Source: GCA-2728135 sp002728135 (GTDB lineage: Bacteria; Pseudomonadota; Alphaproteobacteria; UBA828). From it: a stretch of DNA of 58,942 nucleotides. Shown piece by piece: positions 8,354-17,371 of the stretch. The notes under the pieces are model-generated. The model saw nothing but the letters and a program-made list of their open reading frames with translations. It was not told where the DNA came from and did no database searches. The stretch is from positions 1-58,942 of the forward strand of contig CAXEND010000014.1 in NCBI GenBank assembly GCA_963997635.1. Reading direction: 5' to 3'. Both the position numbers and the translations under genes were made by a program. Numbering within the stretch: position 1 is the first letter of the stretch; each line of letters starts with the position of its first letter.

Positions 8354-8911
8354 TTACATCTTGCGGCGTAAATCTCCAAGTACCGCAAATGGCTTATTAG
8401 AGAATTCATCTTTTGATACCACCTTACTAGGGCCACAATAGTATTTTAGTGAATCTTTTGAATTACCAGGTTTTCTTGGATGAGGCTCAATACTTAGCGA
8501 CAAATATTCAAAAATAAGTGCTGCTAAATCCAAAGTTCCATCATTATTCACAGAATCAACTATTTCTTCTGCAGAGTCAAAAAATACAGTTTTTTCTGTA
8601 TTATCAGAAATATCTAATGCAAAAAGAGTATTAATATCTTCTTCGCAAGAACTCTCAAAATTTTCTAAAGTAATCACACATTTCTCAACAAAATTTGCTG
8701 AAAACTTTCCTTTAGCTCTTATTGCACCTTTACCAATATTTTCTGGGATTAAAATAATTGATGAACTAAGTGATTTTAGCATTACCAAGCCCAAGGAAGA
8801 TGCTATTTGTTTACATTCTTCAGCTGAGGCATTGATTTGAAAGCTTTTGCCTTCAATCGGCAAATTAATGACTGATATTATTCTTCTAAAGTTGTGTAAA
8901 CTTGCATTCAT
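8354..8911 (-). CDS. DUF177/YceD-family protein
   Basis: This 185-residue protein shows the YceD (DUF177) hallmark near the C-terminus: the segment EPHPRKPG followed by KPFAVLGDLRR. In plants and bacteria members of the family act in 23S rRNA accumulation. Here the gene precedes rpmF by 118 bases, the usual position. The exact molecular role is not settled. The N-terminal half is divergent and acidic. The ATG at 8911 gives the usual length. Confidence 0.85.
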   Translation of the reverse strand: MNASLHNFRRIISVINLPIEGKSFQINASAEECKQIASSLGLVMLKSLSSSIILIPENIGKGAIRAKGKFSANFVEKCVITLENFESSCEEDINTLFALDISDNTEKTVFFDSAEEIVDSVNNDGTLDLAALIFEYLSLSIEPHPRKPGNSKDSLKYYCGPSKVVSKDEFSNKPFAVLGDLRRKM

Positions 8912-8971
8912 GTTGGAATCTATCTTGATGGGGTTCTAAACATTTTATATTTCAAAAAAAGTCTATGATTT

Positions 8972-9526
8972 TCAATTAAGATCTATTTGTGGGAATTTAA
9001 TTCTTCCCTCAAGCAGGTCTTGATCCTTTTGAGTATCTAGCTTTATTACTACATCCTTTACATAATGACTCAATATGCCAGACTTTGGACTTGTTACAGT
9101 ATTTAAACCATAAATATTTTTACACAAGGCTTTCTCGAGAGCCTCATTATCATTTGAATCTAATGCACTGTCGTAGGCTAGACATCTACCGTAGAATGCC
9201 CTTGCCATTGCTTTTACCTTCTTACCAACCCTTATATCACCTACACCCATTTCTCTTATAGTTTGATCTAGATCGTCAAACATAACTGTAAACAACGCAT
9301 CTGAAAGCTGTTTTCCAGATTCGCCCGAAGAACGTAAACGCCTTAGCACAAGACTAATATGTAAGATTACCAAGTCAAATCTTCCATCAAGGGTATCAGG
9401 AACCTCTAAGTCGGAAAATAATGTTGGCTTTCGCGACTGGGATACCGTTGTAAAGTAAATTTGATGTGCAACGTTCCTTAGGTTTGTTTTTTTTCGAATA
9501 TTTCTAAGCCAACGATCAATCAACAT
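8972..9526 (-). CDS. Ubiquinol-cytochrome c chaperone (UQCC1/Cbp3 family)
   Basis: Members help assemble cytochrome b of the bc1 complex. The 184-residue protein carries the family pattern FDLVILHISLVLRRL and MFDDLDQTIREMGVGDIRVGKKVKAMARAFYGR split across about residues 48-118. The family occurs in alphaproteobacteria and mitochondria, which supports the taxonomic call and implies an aerobic chain with complex III. It lies 60 bases upstream of DUF177 on the same strand and divergent from bamE. No membrane segment is seen, consistent with a cytoplasmic chaperone. Confidence 0.9.
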   Translation of the reverse strand: MLIDRWLRNIRKKTNLRNVAHQIYFTTVSQSRKPTLFSDLEVPDTLDGRFDLVILHISLVLRRLRSSGESGKQLSDALFTVMFDDLDQTIREMGVGDIRVGKKVKAMARAFYGRCLAYDSALDSNDNEALEKALCKNIYGLNTVTSPKSGILSHYVKDVVIKLDTQKDQDLLEGRIKFPQIDLN

Positions 9527-9659
9527 TGTTTCCTCTACAGTTTATCTTTACATTCATCAACATCATTAGAATTGCAAAAAGATTTTGTATTTACTCTAAT
9601 ATAATTAACTATATCAAAACTAAATCATCCAGACGATAACAGAAGGTAGTAAGTGATCA

Positions 9660-10094
9660 ATGCCATTAAAAACTATAATTATCATTTTTCTTTGTTGTAG
9701 TGTTATTGGATGCACTCCACAAATAGATATCCGTGGACACGTGCCTTCACCTGAATTGATTAGCAAAATTAAGCCAGGCCATCAATCTCGCGATCAAGTA
9801 GTTCAAATTTTAGGTTCACCATCTGTTGTCGGTACCTTCGAAGATGATCATTGGTATTATATTAGTCAAAAAACTGAGAGTACCGCTTTTTTTGAACCAA
9901 AATTAATAAGCCAATCTATAATATTAATTACTTTTGATGAAGGAGGGTTTGTTGCTTCCATCAAAAAACTTGACCCAGATCAAGCAAAGAAAATAAGTTT
10001 TATTGACCGAATAACTCCAACAAAAGGAAAGAGTCTGGGACTATTTGAGCAGATCTTCGGCAACCTTGGTGTTCCAATTGGAAGTGGGCAATAA
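9660..10094 (+). CDS. bamE: Outer-membrane assembly lipoprotein BamE (SmpA/OmlA)
   Basis: This 144-residue protein has a lipoprotein signal: hydrophobic residues 4-16 followed by the lipobox VIGC, so Cys18 is the lipidated residue. The BamE fold is marked by KIKPGHQSRDQVVQILGSPS and the DDHWYYIS strand. It belongs to the Bam complex that inserts beta-barrel proteins. It is divergent from the bc1 chaperone gene and ends at a two-way terminator shared with hppA. Confidence 0.92.
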   Translation: MPLKTIIIIFLCCSVIGCTPQIDIRGHVPSPELISKIKPGHQSRDQVVQILGSPSVVGTFEDDHWYYISQKTESTAFFEPKLISQSIILITFDEGGFVASIKKLDPDQAKKISFIDRITPTKGKSLGLFEQIFGNLGVPIGSGQ

Positions 10095-10099
10095 CTAAA

Positions 10100-10126
10100 A
10101 AAAAGGGGGGTAAGTCCCCCCTTTTT
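10100..10126. terminator. Bidirectional rho-independent terminator between bamE and hppA
   Basis: AAAAAGGGGGG (10100-10110) pairs perfectly with CCCCCCTTTTT (10116-10126) around a 5-base loop. The A-run on the left and T-run on the right make it work in both directions, which fits the converging bamE (plus) and hppA (minus) genes. Confidence 0.93.
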
Positions 10127-10146
10127 GAGTTAAGAAGCTTTATATA

Positions 10147-12237
10147 TTAACCGGTAGCAAATTTTGCAAGTATCGCAAGCAAAAGTATTGCCACAATATT
10201 GGTAATTTTAATCATTGGATTTACAGCTGGTCCTGCAGTGTCCTTGTAAGGGTCACCAACAGTATCACCAGTTACAGCAGCCTTATGGCTGTCTGAGCCT
10301 TTACCTCCATGATTTCCATCTTCAATATATTTTTTAGCATTATCCCAAGCTCCACCTCCGGCAGTCATTGATATAGCAACAAATAGCCCAGTTACTATTG
10401 TTCCCATAAGACACGCACCGAGTGCTGAAAAACCTGCGGACTGACCAGCTATAGCCCATATAACTATATATAAAAGGATGGGTGCAACTACAGGCAATAA
10501 TGAAGGAATAATCATCTCTCGAATTGCAGATTTAGTGAGTAAATCTACAGCACGACCATATTCTGGTTTTGCAGTACCTTCCATGATCCCCGAAATTTCT
10601 CGGAATTGCCGCCTTACTTCAATTACTACAGACGCCGCAGCTCGACCTACTGACAACATTGCCATTGATCCAAAAAGAAAAGGAAGCATTCCTCCAAAAA
10701 ACAAACCAACTACTACGTAAGGGTTTGAAAGACTAAACTCCACAGGAACATCAGGAAAATATTTCTTCAGATCCTGTGTATACGCAGCAAATAGCACAAG
10801 AGCTGCGAGGCCTGCAGATGCAATAGCATATCCCTTGGTTACTGCTTTTGTAGTATTTCCTACTGCATCGAGTGCATCTGTAGTCTTTCTAACATCTTCT
10901 GGTAGCTCCGCCATTTCCGCTATACCACCCGCATTGTCAGTAACTGGTCCATATGCATCCAGAGCAACAACCATTCCAGCCAAAGCAAGCATGGCTGTAA
11001 CTGCAACAGCAATTCCAAACAATCCTGCTGAGAGGTATGCTAGTATTATACCTGCAGCAATTATTATAGCTGGAACAGCACAAGCCTGCATAGATATAGC
11101 AAGTCCCTGTATAATATTTGTCGCATCGCCAGTTTCAGAGGCCTTAGCAATAGATTTCACAGGATTAAAATCTGTAGATGTATAATATTCTGTGACCCAA
11201 ACCATAAGACCAGTAACAACAAGGCCAATTAATCCGCATAGGAATAAATCAGAACCACTTGAGGGAACATCACCAACCATAAATTGCGTATTCCAGCCTA
11301 TCACCCATTCAGTAATGGGCCAGAATGCCAAGCCCGAAAGTACTGCAGAAACAATAAAACCCTTATAAAGGGCGGGCATAATTTTCTGGCTACGCCCTAG
11401 TCTAACAAAAAATGTTCCAATAACTGATGTAACGATACATGCTCCACCAATTGCAAGAGGATATAGCATCATAGCTTCTTGCAAAGCCCCAGTAAAAAAG
11501 ACAGCCGCTAAAAGCATTGTTGCTACCAGAGTGACAGCATAGGTCTCAAATAAATCTGCCGCCATCCCAGCACAATCACCAACATTGTCACCGACATTAT
11601 CAGCAATTACTGCTGCATTTCTCGGATCATCTTCTGGTATACCTGCTTCTACCTTACCTACCAAGTCAGCACCAACATCTGCACCTTTAGTAAAAATACC
11701 CCCTCCTAATCGAGCAAAAATAGAAATTAAAGATCCACCAAATCCAAGAGCGACAAGTGCTTCTATGATCTCATCGGTATGAACATCAGCTGCTAGCAAT
11801 ATGCCGTAATATATCAAGACTCCGAGAAGACCTAGACCAACTACAAGCATACCGGTAACTGCACCAGAACGAAAAGCTACCCCAAGTGCTGCTTTTAAAC
11901 CAACAGTTGCAGCTTGGGCGGTCCTTACATTAGCCCGCACTGAAACATACATCCCAATATAGCCTGCAGCTGCCGAGAGTATGGCTCCGATTGCAAAGCC
12001 TATGCCAACTTTATAGCCTAATAGACCTGTTAAAATTCCAAAAATAGCAATTCCAACGATACCTATCGTCATATATTGCCTATTTAAATAAGCTCGTGCG
12101 CCTTCTTGGACGGCACCAGCAATTTCTTGCATTCGTTCAGACCCAGCACTTGAGGCAAAAACAGATCTTATGGCGTAAACACCATAAATTAGTGAAACGA
12201 CCCCACAGGCCAGAGCGAACCAGTATATGGCATCCAT
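10147..12237 (-). CDS. hppA: Membrane H+-translocating pyrophosphatase, K+-independent type
   Basis: This 696-residue integral membrane protein, with about 16 spans, couples pyrophosphate hydrolysis to ion pumping. The pyrophosphate site is seen in GADLVGKVE, the DNVGDNVGDCAG block and the C-terminal GDTVGDPYKDTAGP. In the motif GNTTKA the Lys marks the potassium-independent H+ pump; the potassium-dependent class has Ala there. The pump can recover energy from biosynthetic pyrophosphate. It starts MDAIYW at ATG 12237 and is separated from thiL by 283 bases, so it probably has its own promoter. Confidence 0.96.
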   Translation of the reverse strand: MDAIYWFALACGVVSLIYGVYAIRSVFASSAGSERMQEIAGAVQEGARAYLNRQYMTIGIVGIAIFGILTGLLGYKVGIGFAIGAILSAAAGYIGMYVSVRANVRTAQAATVGLKAALGVAFRSGAVTGMLVVGLGLLGVLIYYGILLAADVHTDEIIEALVALGFGGSLISIFARLGGGIFTKGADVGADLVGKVEAGIPEDDPRNAAVIADNVGDNVGDCAGMAADLFETYAVTLVATMLLAAVFFTGALQEAMMLYPLAIGGACIVTSVIGTFFVRLGRSQKIMPALYKGFIVSAVLSGLAFWPITEWVIGWNTQFMVGDVPSSGSDLFLCGLIGLVVTGLMVWVTEYYTSTDFNPVKSIAKASETGDATNIIQGLAISMQACAVPAIIIAAGIILAYLSAGLFGIAVAVTAMLALAGMVVALDAYGPVTDNAGGIAEMAELPEDVRKTTDALDAVGNTTKAVTKGYAIASAGLAALVLFAAYTQDLKKYFPDVPVEFSLSNPYVVVGLFFGGMLPFLFGSMAMLSVGRAAASVVIEVRRQFREISGIMEGTAKPEYGRAVDLLTKSAIREMIIPSLLPVVAPILLYIVIWAIAGQSAGFSALGACLMGTIVTGLFVAISMTAGGGAWDNAKKYIEDGNHGGKGSDSHKAAVTGDTVGDPYKDTAGPAVNPMIKITNIVAILLLAILAKFATG

Positions 12238-12338
12238 TTTCCGGTTTAATCCTTCGTTCTTATTAAAACTGATTATGTTAAAGGTGAACTAAAGTATATT
12301 ACTCTATCAAGTATGTGATGTTATCTACAATATTTTAC

Positions 12339-12521
12339 TTAAAAAGTTGGCGGAAAATGCCAGAGAAAACAAAGAAAGGCAACCGAAGCAAATACAATTA
12401 ATGAAAATATATTTGTTTTTTCGTTATTATTATGCCTAAACCCTTTCTCTATAAGGGTTTTATGTGTTCTAAAAAAATATAAAAAAATTAAACTCTTCTA
12501 GACAAAAAATATGATTTTCAT
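12339..12521 (-). pseudogene. Possible small membrane ORF with one internal stop, coupled to thiL
   Basis: An ATG at 12521 overlaps the thiL stop codon (TGATG), the classic coupled arrangement. The frame reads MKIIFFV, then TAG at 12500-12498, then 52 further sense codons to TAA at 12339. The second part includes the stretch TLIEKGFRHNNNEKTN followed by a hydrophobic helix (about 20 residues, FSLIVFASVAFLCFLW) and ends PPTF. No ATG, GTG or TTG follows the TAG. It could be a decayed small membrane protein, a chance open frame in AT-rich DNA, or a gene with a rare start codon. I do not recognise it. Confidence 0.25.
12438..12460. terminator. Possible stem-loop downstream of thiL
   Basis: AAACCCTT (12438-12445) pairs with AAGGGTTT (12453-12460) around a 7-base loop. 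Neither side has a clean U-run right after the stem, so termination is uncertain. It may mark the end of the long minus-strand run ending in thiL. The rest of the 283-base gap is AT-rich with no other clear element. Confidence 0.35.
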
Positions 12522-13513
12522 CAAAAGTGGCTATATCCCATCGAATCGAAGTCCAAAATTTTACCTCCTTTACCAAAAAAGGTAAGATTTGCTGGGCCGG
12601 AGCCAATTTTACCAATTGATGAAATTTTAACGTCTAACTTAGATTCTAAACTTTTGATTCTACTGTCATAGCTAGCCGGGGCAGTAAATAATAATTCGTA
12701 GTCATCTCCCCCAGAAAATAGATCATTAAGATTAACACATCCATTTTGAATTAACTGTTTAACACCGTTAGGTAAAGGAACATCATCAGCATAGATAGTT
12801 GCTGAAACAGATGAAGTTCTACAGATATTTGCAAGGTCAGCAACCAAACCATCAGAAATGTCAGTTGCAGAGGTTGCAAAGTCCCTAAGTGCCATACCAA
12901 GTGCAACACGTGGAAAGGGTCTCTGGTATCTCTCAACACAAAAATCACTGAATTTGTTGTTTAACCCAAACAGATTTTCCTGAAGATGCCTAAGGCCTAA
13001 ATATCCTCCCCCTATACAACCACTCATGTATATTGTTTCACCTGCAGAGGCTCCAGATCTTTTCATTGCCATACTCTCAGGAATTTGGCCGAAGGCTGTT
13101 ACAGATATTGTTATTGGCCCATTGGTAACAATGGTATCTCCACCTATTAACAAAATTTCAAATTTGTTTTGAATTTCATTTAAACCTTTAACAAACAATT
13201 CAATCCAATCTGGCTTAATATGATTTGGTATTGCAAAACCTAATGTATAGTAAGCTGGCTTTGCTCCCATAGAGGCAAGGTCAGAGAGATTAACAGCCAA
13301 AGCCTTCCATGCTAAAGATTTAGGTGGATCATTAGCTAAGAAATGTATTTCCTCAACGAGCACATCCTTTGTTACCACAAGCTCATGTTTTTTAGGCACT
13401 TTTATAAGTGCAGCATCATCAAGCAAACCCAGTGAACTATCAGAGCTAGAAGCTAGCGGGGCAAAATACTTCTCAATCAGGTCTATTTCATTGCTTGGTT
13501 TGGGAAAACCCAT
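12521..13513 (-). CDS. thiL: Thiamine-monophosphate kinase
   Basis: ThiL phosphorylates thiamine monophosphate to the active pyrophosphate cofactor. The 330-residue product shows the PurM-like ATP-binding pattern: an early LLDDAALI, then LIGGDTIVTNGP in the middle and FSGGDDYELLF near residue 265. The ATG at 13513 overlaps the end of nusB by 26 bases. This nusB-thiL pairing is widespread in proteobacteria. Confidence 0.93.
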   Translation of the reverse strand: MGFPKPSNEIDLIEKYFAPLASSSDSSLGLLDDAALIKVPKKHELVVTKDVLVEEIHFLANDPPKSLAWKALAVNLSDLASMGAKPAYYTLGFAIPNHIKPDWIELFVKGLNEIQNKFEILLIGGDTIVTNGPITISVTAFGQIPESMAMKRSGASAGETIYMSGCIGGGYLGLRHLQENLFGLNNKFSDFCVERYQRPFPRVALGMALRDFATSATDISDGLVADLANICRTSSVSATIYADDVPLPNGVKQLIQNGCVNLNDLFSGGDDYELLFTAPASYDSRIKSLESKLDVKISSIGKIGSGPANLTFFGKGGKILDFDSMGYSHF

Positions 13514-14003
13514 TTAAGCCTCTAACTTTTGGATTTGTGTCGGATTTTAGCATCTTTGATACACAATCTAATACTGCATTCACAAAAGCTGAATCTTTAC
13601 TATCAAAAAAATCATGTGAAAGCTCAATATACTCACTTATTACTACCTTTACAGGAATATCTGGCCTATTCAAAAGCTCAAATATACCCGCCCTTAACAG
13701 AGAATGCATTAGCGGTCCAAGCCTATTTATATTCCAGTTCACAGATATACATTTTTCTAACTCGTTATCCAGCTGAGACAATTGCACTGATACTCCAGTT
13801 ACAATTAAAGAAAAGTATTCGGTATCAACTTTCTGATAGTTGTTATTCTCCCCTAAACCTTTCCCAATTCGGTATGAAAGAAATTCTTCAATAGCATTTT
13901 CTGCACTAATATTTGATTCTTCTATTTGGTAAAGTGCCTGCACAGCGGCTAATCTAGCAGCTGACCTGCTAAGAGAGGAAGTTTTATGGAACTTATTATT
14001 CAT
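13488..14003 (-). CDS. nusB: Transcription antitermination factor NusB
   Basis: NusB with NusE (S10) binds boxA RNA and promotes rRNA antitermination. The 171-residue helical protein has the family start SAARLAAVQALYQIE (about residues 14-28) and the C-terminal PVKVVISEYIELSHDFFDSKDSAFVNAVLD region, seen as PVKVVISEYIEL and SAFVNAVLD. The N-terminal MNNKFHKTS and C-terminal tail are slightly longer than in E. coli. Its ATG overlaps the ribH stop by one base (TAATG). Confidence 0.93.
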   Translation of the reverse strand: MNNKFHKTSSLSRSAARLAAVQALYQIEESNISAENAIEEFLSYRIGKGLGENNNYQKVDTEYFSLIVTGVSVQLSQLDNELEKCISVNWNINRLGPLMHSLLRAGIFELLNRPDIPVKVVISEYIELSHDFFDSKDSAFVNAVLDCVSKMLKSDTNPKVRGLNGFSQTKQ

Positions 14004-14464
14004 TAGTTCTCTGTTAAGGATTTTTTATCTTTAATAATTAATTTATCCTTTAATAACATCATTTGAATACATGCAGCAGCAGTTTTACCACCCTTGTTCC
14101 CATTTTCCCGGGAAGCCCTAACCCAGGCTTGATCATGGTTTTCTACAGTTAGTATTCCATATCCTATGGGAAGATTGTATCTAAGTGCAAGATCACTTAG
14201 CCCTCTGGCACTTTCTGAACAAACATAATCGTAGTGTGATGTCTCGCCCCTTATGACACAACCAAGTGCTATAAACCCCCCAAAGCGCTCTGATGCGTAT
14301 CCCATCTTTACAGCAGCAGGAATCTCAAATGCACCAGGTACAGACACACAAGTATATGTAATACCCTTATCATCTAAAAAATCTCTGGCCCCTGCCTCAA
14401 GTTCAGAACTTATTTCCTGATAAAACTCTGCTGTTACTATTAGAACATTGCCACTACTACCCAT
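14003..14464 (-). CDS. ribH: 6,7-dimethyl-8-ribityllumazine synthase
   Basis: RibH condenses the ribitylamino-uracil with dihydroxybutanone phosphate. The 153-residue protein has the signature VPGAFEIP (phosphate/substrate loop) near residue 43 and GETSHYDYV with the catalytic His near residue 80-85, then GILTVENHDQA. It assembles as a shell-like oligomer in other species. It overlaps ribBA by 8 bases and nusB by one, so the set is translated as an operon. Confidence 0.95.
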   Translation of the reverse strand: MGSSGNVLIVTAEFYQEISSELEAGARDFLDDKGITYTCVSVPGAFEIPAAVKMGYASERFGGFIALGCVIRGETSHYDYVCSESARGLSDLALRYNLPIGYGILTVENHDQAWVRASRENGNKGGKTAAACIQMMLLKDKLIIKDKKSLTEN

Positions 14465-15635
14465 CAGAAGCTCCTAAAGATAAATTTAGACTCTCCTCAG
14501 CAAAATTTGGACCAAAAACAGGTAAATCTTGATGGCCCGTAACAGTCAAACCATAACCATCAAGCCCTACTATTGTCCAATGGGTATTATGTAGAAGAGT
14601 CATATTTTTAACACCTAAATCCAGAAGAATTTGAGCACCAATTCCGTAATCACGTAGTCCAATAGACCCAGTCTTATTATTTTTTGTATTGAGAAGATCT
14701 GTAACACGAGTTTGTCTAGGCTCTCTGATTAAAATGATAATCCCCCGGCCTGTTTTTCCAACAACATCCATTGCAGACTGCAGTCGCCCGCCTTGATTTG
14801 CATCTACACTCATCAAAACGTCTTCTAGAGGATTAAAATCATGGACTCTAACGAGCACTGGCTCTTCTCCCGAAATATCTCCCTTAACAAGTGCTATATG
14901 TTCCGCGTATTCAACAGTATTTACATACAAGTGCATTTGAAATTCACCACCGTGAAGACTGTTGAATGTACTTTGGTGAACATGCTGAACAATGGTGTCA
15001 TAACGTAGGCGATAAGCTATAAGAGACTCAATGGTACCAATTTTTATTTCATGGTTTTTGGCAAAATTAATAAGGTCAGGCATTCTTGCCATAGTGCCAT
15101 CTTCACTCATAATTTCACAAATAACCGCAGCAGGATTTAGCCCTGCTAACCTAGCTAGATCAACACCTGCTTCAGTATGGCCAGCACGCACAAGACATCC
15201 CCCATCTCGTGCCATAAGAGGGAAAACATGGCCGGGAGATGTAATATCTGATAATCCTTTAGCTGGATCTATTGCGACACCAACAGTTACTGCTCTATCA
15301 ACAGCTGAAATTCCAGTTGTAATTCCTTCCCGGGCCTCTATTGATAATGTGAAGGCAGTATCATGTCGTGATTCATTACGTTTAGGCATTAATTCAAGAC
15401 CAAGAGTCTGGCATCGCTCCTGAGTCAGGGCTAAACAAATTAAGCCTCTACCATACCGTGCCATAAAATTTATAGAGTCGGGTGTAGCCATTTGTGCAGG
15501 TATAATTAAGTCACCTTCATTCTCACGTTCTTCATCATCAACGAGTATAACCATCCGACCATTACGAAATTCTTCAATAATTTCTTCTGTTGAAGCTAAA
15601 GTATAATTGCTTTTTGATTTAATCATTAGTCTCAC
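14457..15635 (-). CDS. ribBA: RibBA-type protein: active RibB domain, degenerate GTP cyclohydrolase II domain
   Basis: Residues ~12-210 are 3,4-dihydroxy-2-butanone-4-phosphate synthase: DDEERENEGD (33-42), GHTEAGVDLA (152-161) and the acidic/His pocket are present. Residues ~230-375 resemble GTP cyclohydrolase II (RVH at 263, DYGIGAQIL at 329, GLDGYGL at 357) but have lost the three zinc-binding cysteines. There is no Cys at all after about residue 173, and the RQEGRG-type loop reads REPRQTR. So only the RibB reaction is expected, and a separate ribA must exist elsewhere. The GTG at 15635 overlaps the ribE stop (GTGA); an ATG three codons later is an alternative. Confidence 0.92.
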   Translation of the reverse strand: MRLMIKSKSNYTLASTEEIIEEFRNGRMVILVDDEERENEGDLIIPAQMATPDSINFMARYGRGLICLALTQERCQTLGLELMPKRNESRHDTAFTLSIEAREGITTGISAVDRAVTVGVAIDPAKGLSDITSPGHVFPLMARDGGCLVRAGHTEAGVDLARLAGLNPAAVICEIMSEDGTMARMPDLINFAKNHEIKIGTIESLIAYRLRYDTIVQHVHQSTFNSLHGGEFQMHLYVNTVEYAEHIALVKGDISGEEPVLVRVHDFNPLEDVLMSVDANQGGRLQSAMDVVGKTGRGIIILIREPRQTRVTDLLNTKNNKTGSIGLRDYGIGAQILLDLGVKNMTLLHNTHWTIVGLDGYGLTVTGHQDLPVFGPNFAEESLNLSLGASDG

Positions 15636-16225
15636 TTATATTCAGTTATTCGAGCGACGTAACGTGCCAACATATCTACTTCAAGGTTTACAAATTCCCC
15701 CGAAGTAATTTTTCCCAGAGTTGTAACAGCCTGTGTATGCGGAATAATGTTAATTTCAAAAAATCGACTACTAACTTCATTCACAGTTAAAGAAATACCA
15801 TCTAAAGCAATAGATCCTTTTTTTGCCACAAAACGTAATATTTCTTTGGGTGCAGCAACAACAATTTTGCTACTGTCACCATCTGGAGAAATAGAATCAA
15901 TTTTTCCTATGCCATCAATATGCCCGCTAACAATATGACCTCCTAATTCGTCTCCAGCTTTAAGTGAACGTTCCAAATTAATATTATCGCCAGACTTCCA
16001 TCTCCCCAAAGTAGTACATGATAGGGTTTCCTCTGACACATCAACTGCAAACCAATCAACAGCATACTCAACAACTGTCAAACAAACACCTGAACAAGAA
16101 ATAGACATACCTAACTCTATGGGTCTTTTACCCCACTGGGCTCCAATAATTAATCTTTTATCTCCCCCCTCATTAGGGCAAATTTCTCTTATTTTTCCTA
16201 AATTTGTAATTATTCCAGTAAACAT
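15632..16225 (-). CDS. ribE: Riboflavin synthase, alpha chain
   Basis: Riboflavin synthase dismutates two lumazines to riboflavin. The 197-residue protein has the two internally repeated lumazine-binding domains: MFTGIIT at the N-terminus with CLTVVEY (residues ~48-54), then GISLTVNEV in the second half at the equivalent place. It follows ribD by 12 bases and overlaps ribBA by 4. No FMN riboswitch was seen upstream in the operon, whose first gene here is nrdR. Confidence 0.95.
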   Translation of the reverse strand: MFTGIITNLGKIREICPNEGGDKRLIIGAQWGKRPIELGMSISCSGVCLTVVEYAVDWFAVDVSEETLSCTTLGRWKSGDNINLERSLKAGDELGGHIVSGHIDGIGKIDSISPDGDSSKIVVAAPKEILRFVAKKGSIALDGISLTVNEVSSRFFEINIIPHTQAVTTLGKITSGEFVNLEVDMLARYVARITEYK

Positions 16226-16237
16226 AACTTCTAATTA

Positions 16238-17371
16238 TTACTTTCGTTTATAAACTTCTAGTGTTTCATCAACAATTAATTTACGCTCTTTCAGTATGAA
16301 CCTCGGTGCATTTGCTAAATCCTTTATCCCTAGTTCCGCGACTGCAGAAATATTATTTTCTCCCAAAATTTTTCCTGACCTAAACCAATAAATTTCATCA
16401 ACTAGTTGAGACCTAAGAAAGCTTCCTGTTACTTTACTTCCTCCCTCAACCAATAATCGTGTAACACCCCTTTTAGCCAAGACTTTAAAAATATTTGTTA
16501 TACCCAGCTGCCCACTAGGAACTTTACCCAGACTTACTATCTCAACACCAGACTGTTCATACATCTTACGGTGAGCAAGACTATTTAAATCTTTAGTAGT
16601 TAACAGCCAAGTCGGCACTTCTTTAGCGCTAGAAACTAGCTTTGAACCCAATGGTGTTCGTAAATTATTATCAAGAACAATCCTTATTGGAGAAGTGTTG
16701 TATAAACCCGGCAAACGGACAGTCAAAGATGGATTATCTGACAAAACTGTACCTATTCCTACTAAAACCGCATCATTTTCTGATCTTAATAAATGTCCCC
16801 ATTCTCTACTTTTTGGGCTTGTAATCCATTTACTATCACCGTTTCTGGTTGCAATAAAACCATCAGCGGTAGATGCAACTTTAATTGTCACGAATGGTCG
16901 CTCTTCTGTAGTTTTCGCGAAGAAACCTGCATTTAATTCCAATGCCTGATCAGCACAAACCCCTGTTACAACATTTATGCCTGCGGTCTCAAGTTTTTTA
17001 ATTCCCCGTCCAGAAACACGTGGGTCAGGGTCCATAACTGCTATAACGGCTTTAGATATTCCGGCTTCTATTATTGTATCGACACAGGGAGGTGTCACAC
17101 CCTGATGAGCACAAGGTTCAAGAGTGATATAGGCAGTTGCATCTATAGTTTGTTTCCCTGCTCGCTCAATAGCTATTTGCTCAGCATGAGGCCGGCCTCC
17201 ATAACCTGTCCATCCACGACCTACAACTTTTTCGTCCTTAACTAATACACAGCCAACAGAAGGGTTTGGTGCAGTTTTACCTAAACCCCATCTGGCAAGC
17301 CTCAGCGCCATTTCCATATAACGCGTATAACTTGTTGAATTAATTCTCGGGTTGCTGCTCGTCGTCACCAC
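16238..17371 (-). CDS. ribD: Bifunctional diaminohydroxyphosphoribosylaminopyrimidine deaminase / reductase
   Basis: The N-terminal deaminase domain has APNPSVGCV, the zinc motif HAEQ and PCAHQGVTPPC (about residues 82-106). The C-terminal part is the NADPH-dependent reductase, marked by TIKVASTADGFIA and LLVEGGSKVTGSFL. Together they do the second and third steps of riboflavin synthesis. The GTG at 17371 lies inside the end of nrdR (32-base overlap). An ATG at 17317, in front of ALRLARWG, would remove 18 poorly conserved residues and may be the true start. Confidence 0.93.
   Translation of the reverse strand: MVTTSSNPRINSTSYTRYMEMALRLARWGLGKTAPNPSVGCVLVKDEKVVGRGWTGYGGRPHAEQIAIERAGKQTIDATAYITLEPCAHQGVTPPCVDTIIEAGISKAVIAVMDPDPRVSGRGIKKLETAGINVVTGVCADQALELNAGFFAKTTEERPFVTIKVASTADGFIATRNGDSKWITSPKSREWGHLLRSENDAVLVGIGTVLSDNPSLTVRLPGLYNTSPIRIVLDNNLRTPLGSKLVSSAKEVPTWLLTTKDLNSLAHRKMYEQSGVEIVSLGKVPSGQLGITNIFKVLAKRGVTRLLVEGGSKVTGSFLRSQLVDEIYWFRSGKILGENNISAVAELGIKDLANAPRFILKERKLIVDETLEVYKRK

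Noticed and set aside
10478..11782. Three plus-strand ORFs inside hppA
   Set aside because: They are opposite-strand shadows of a well-supported membrane pyrophosphatase and have no family signatures.
15031..15423. 130-codon plus-strand ORF in ribBA
   Set aside because: Antisense shadow of the RibB domain; Ser/Pro/Ala-rich composition and no ribosome site.
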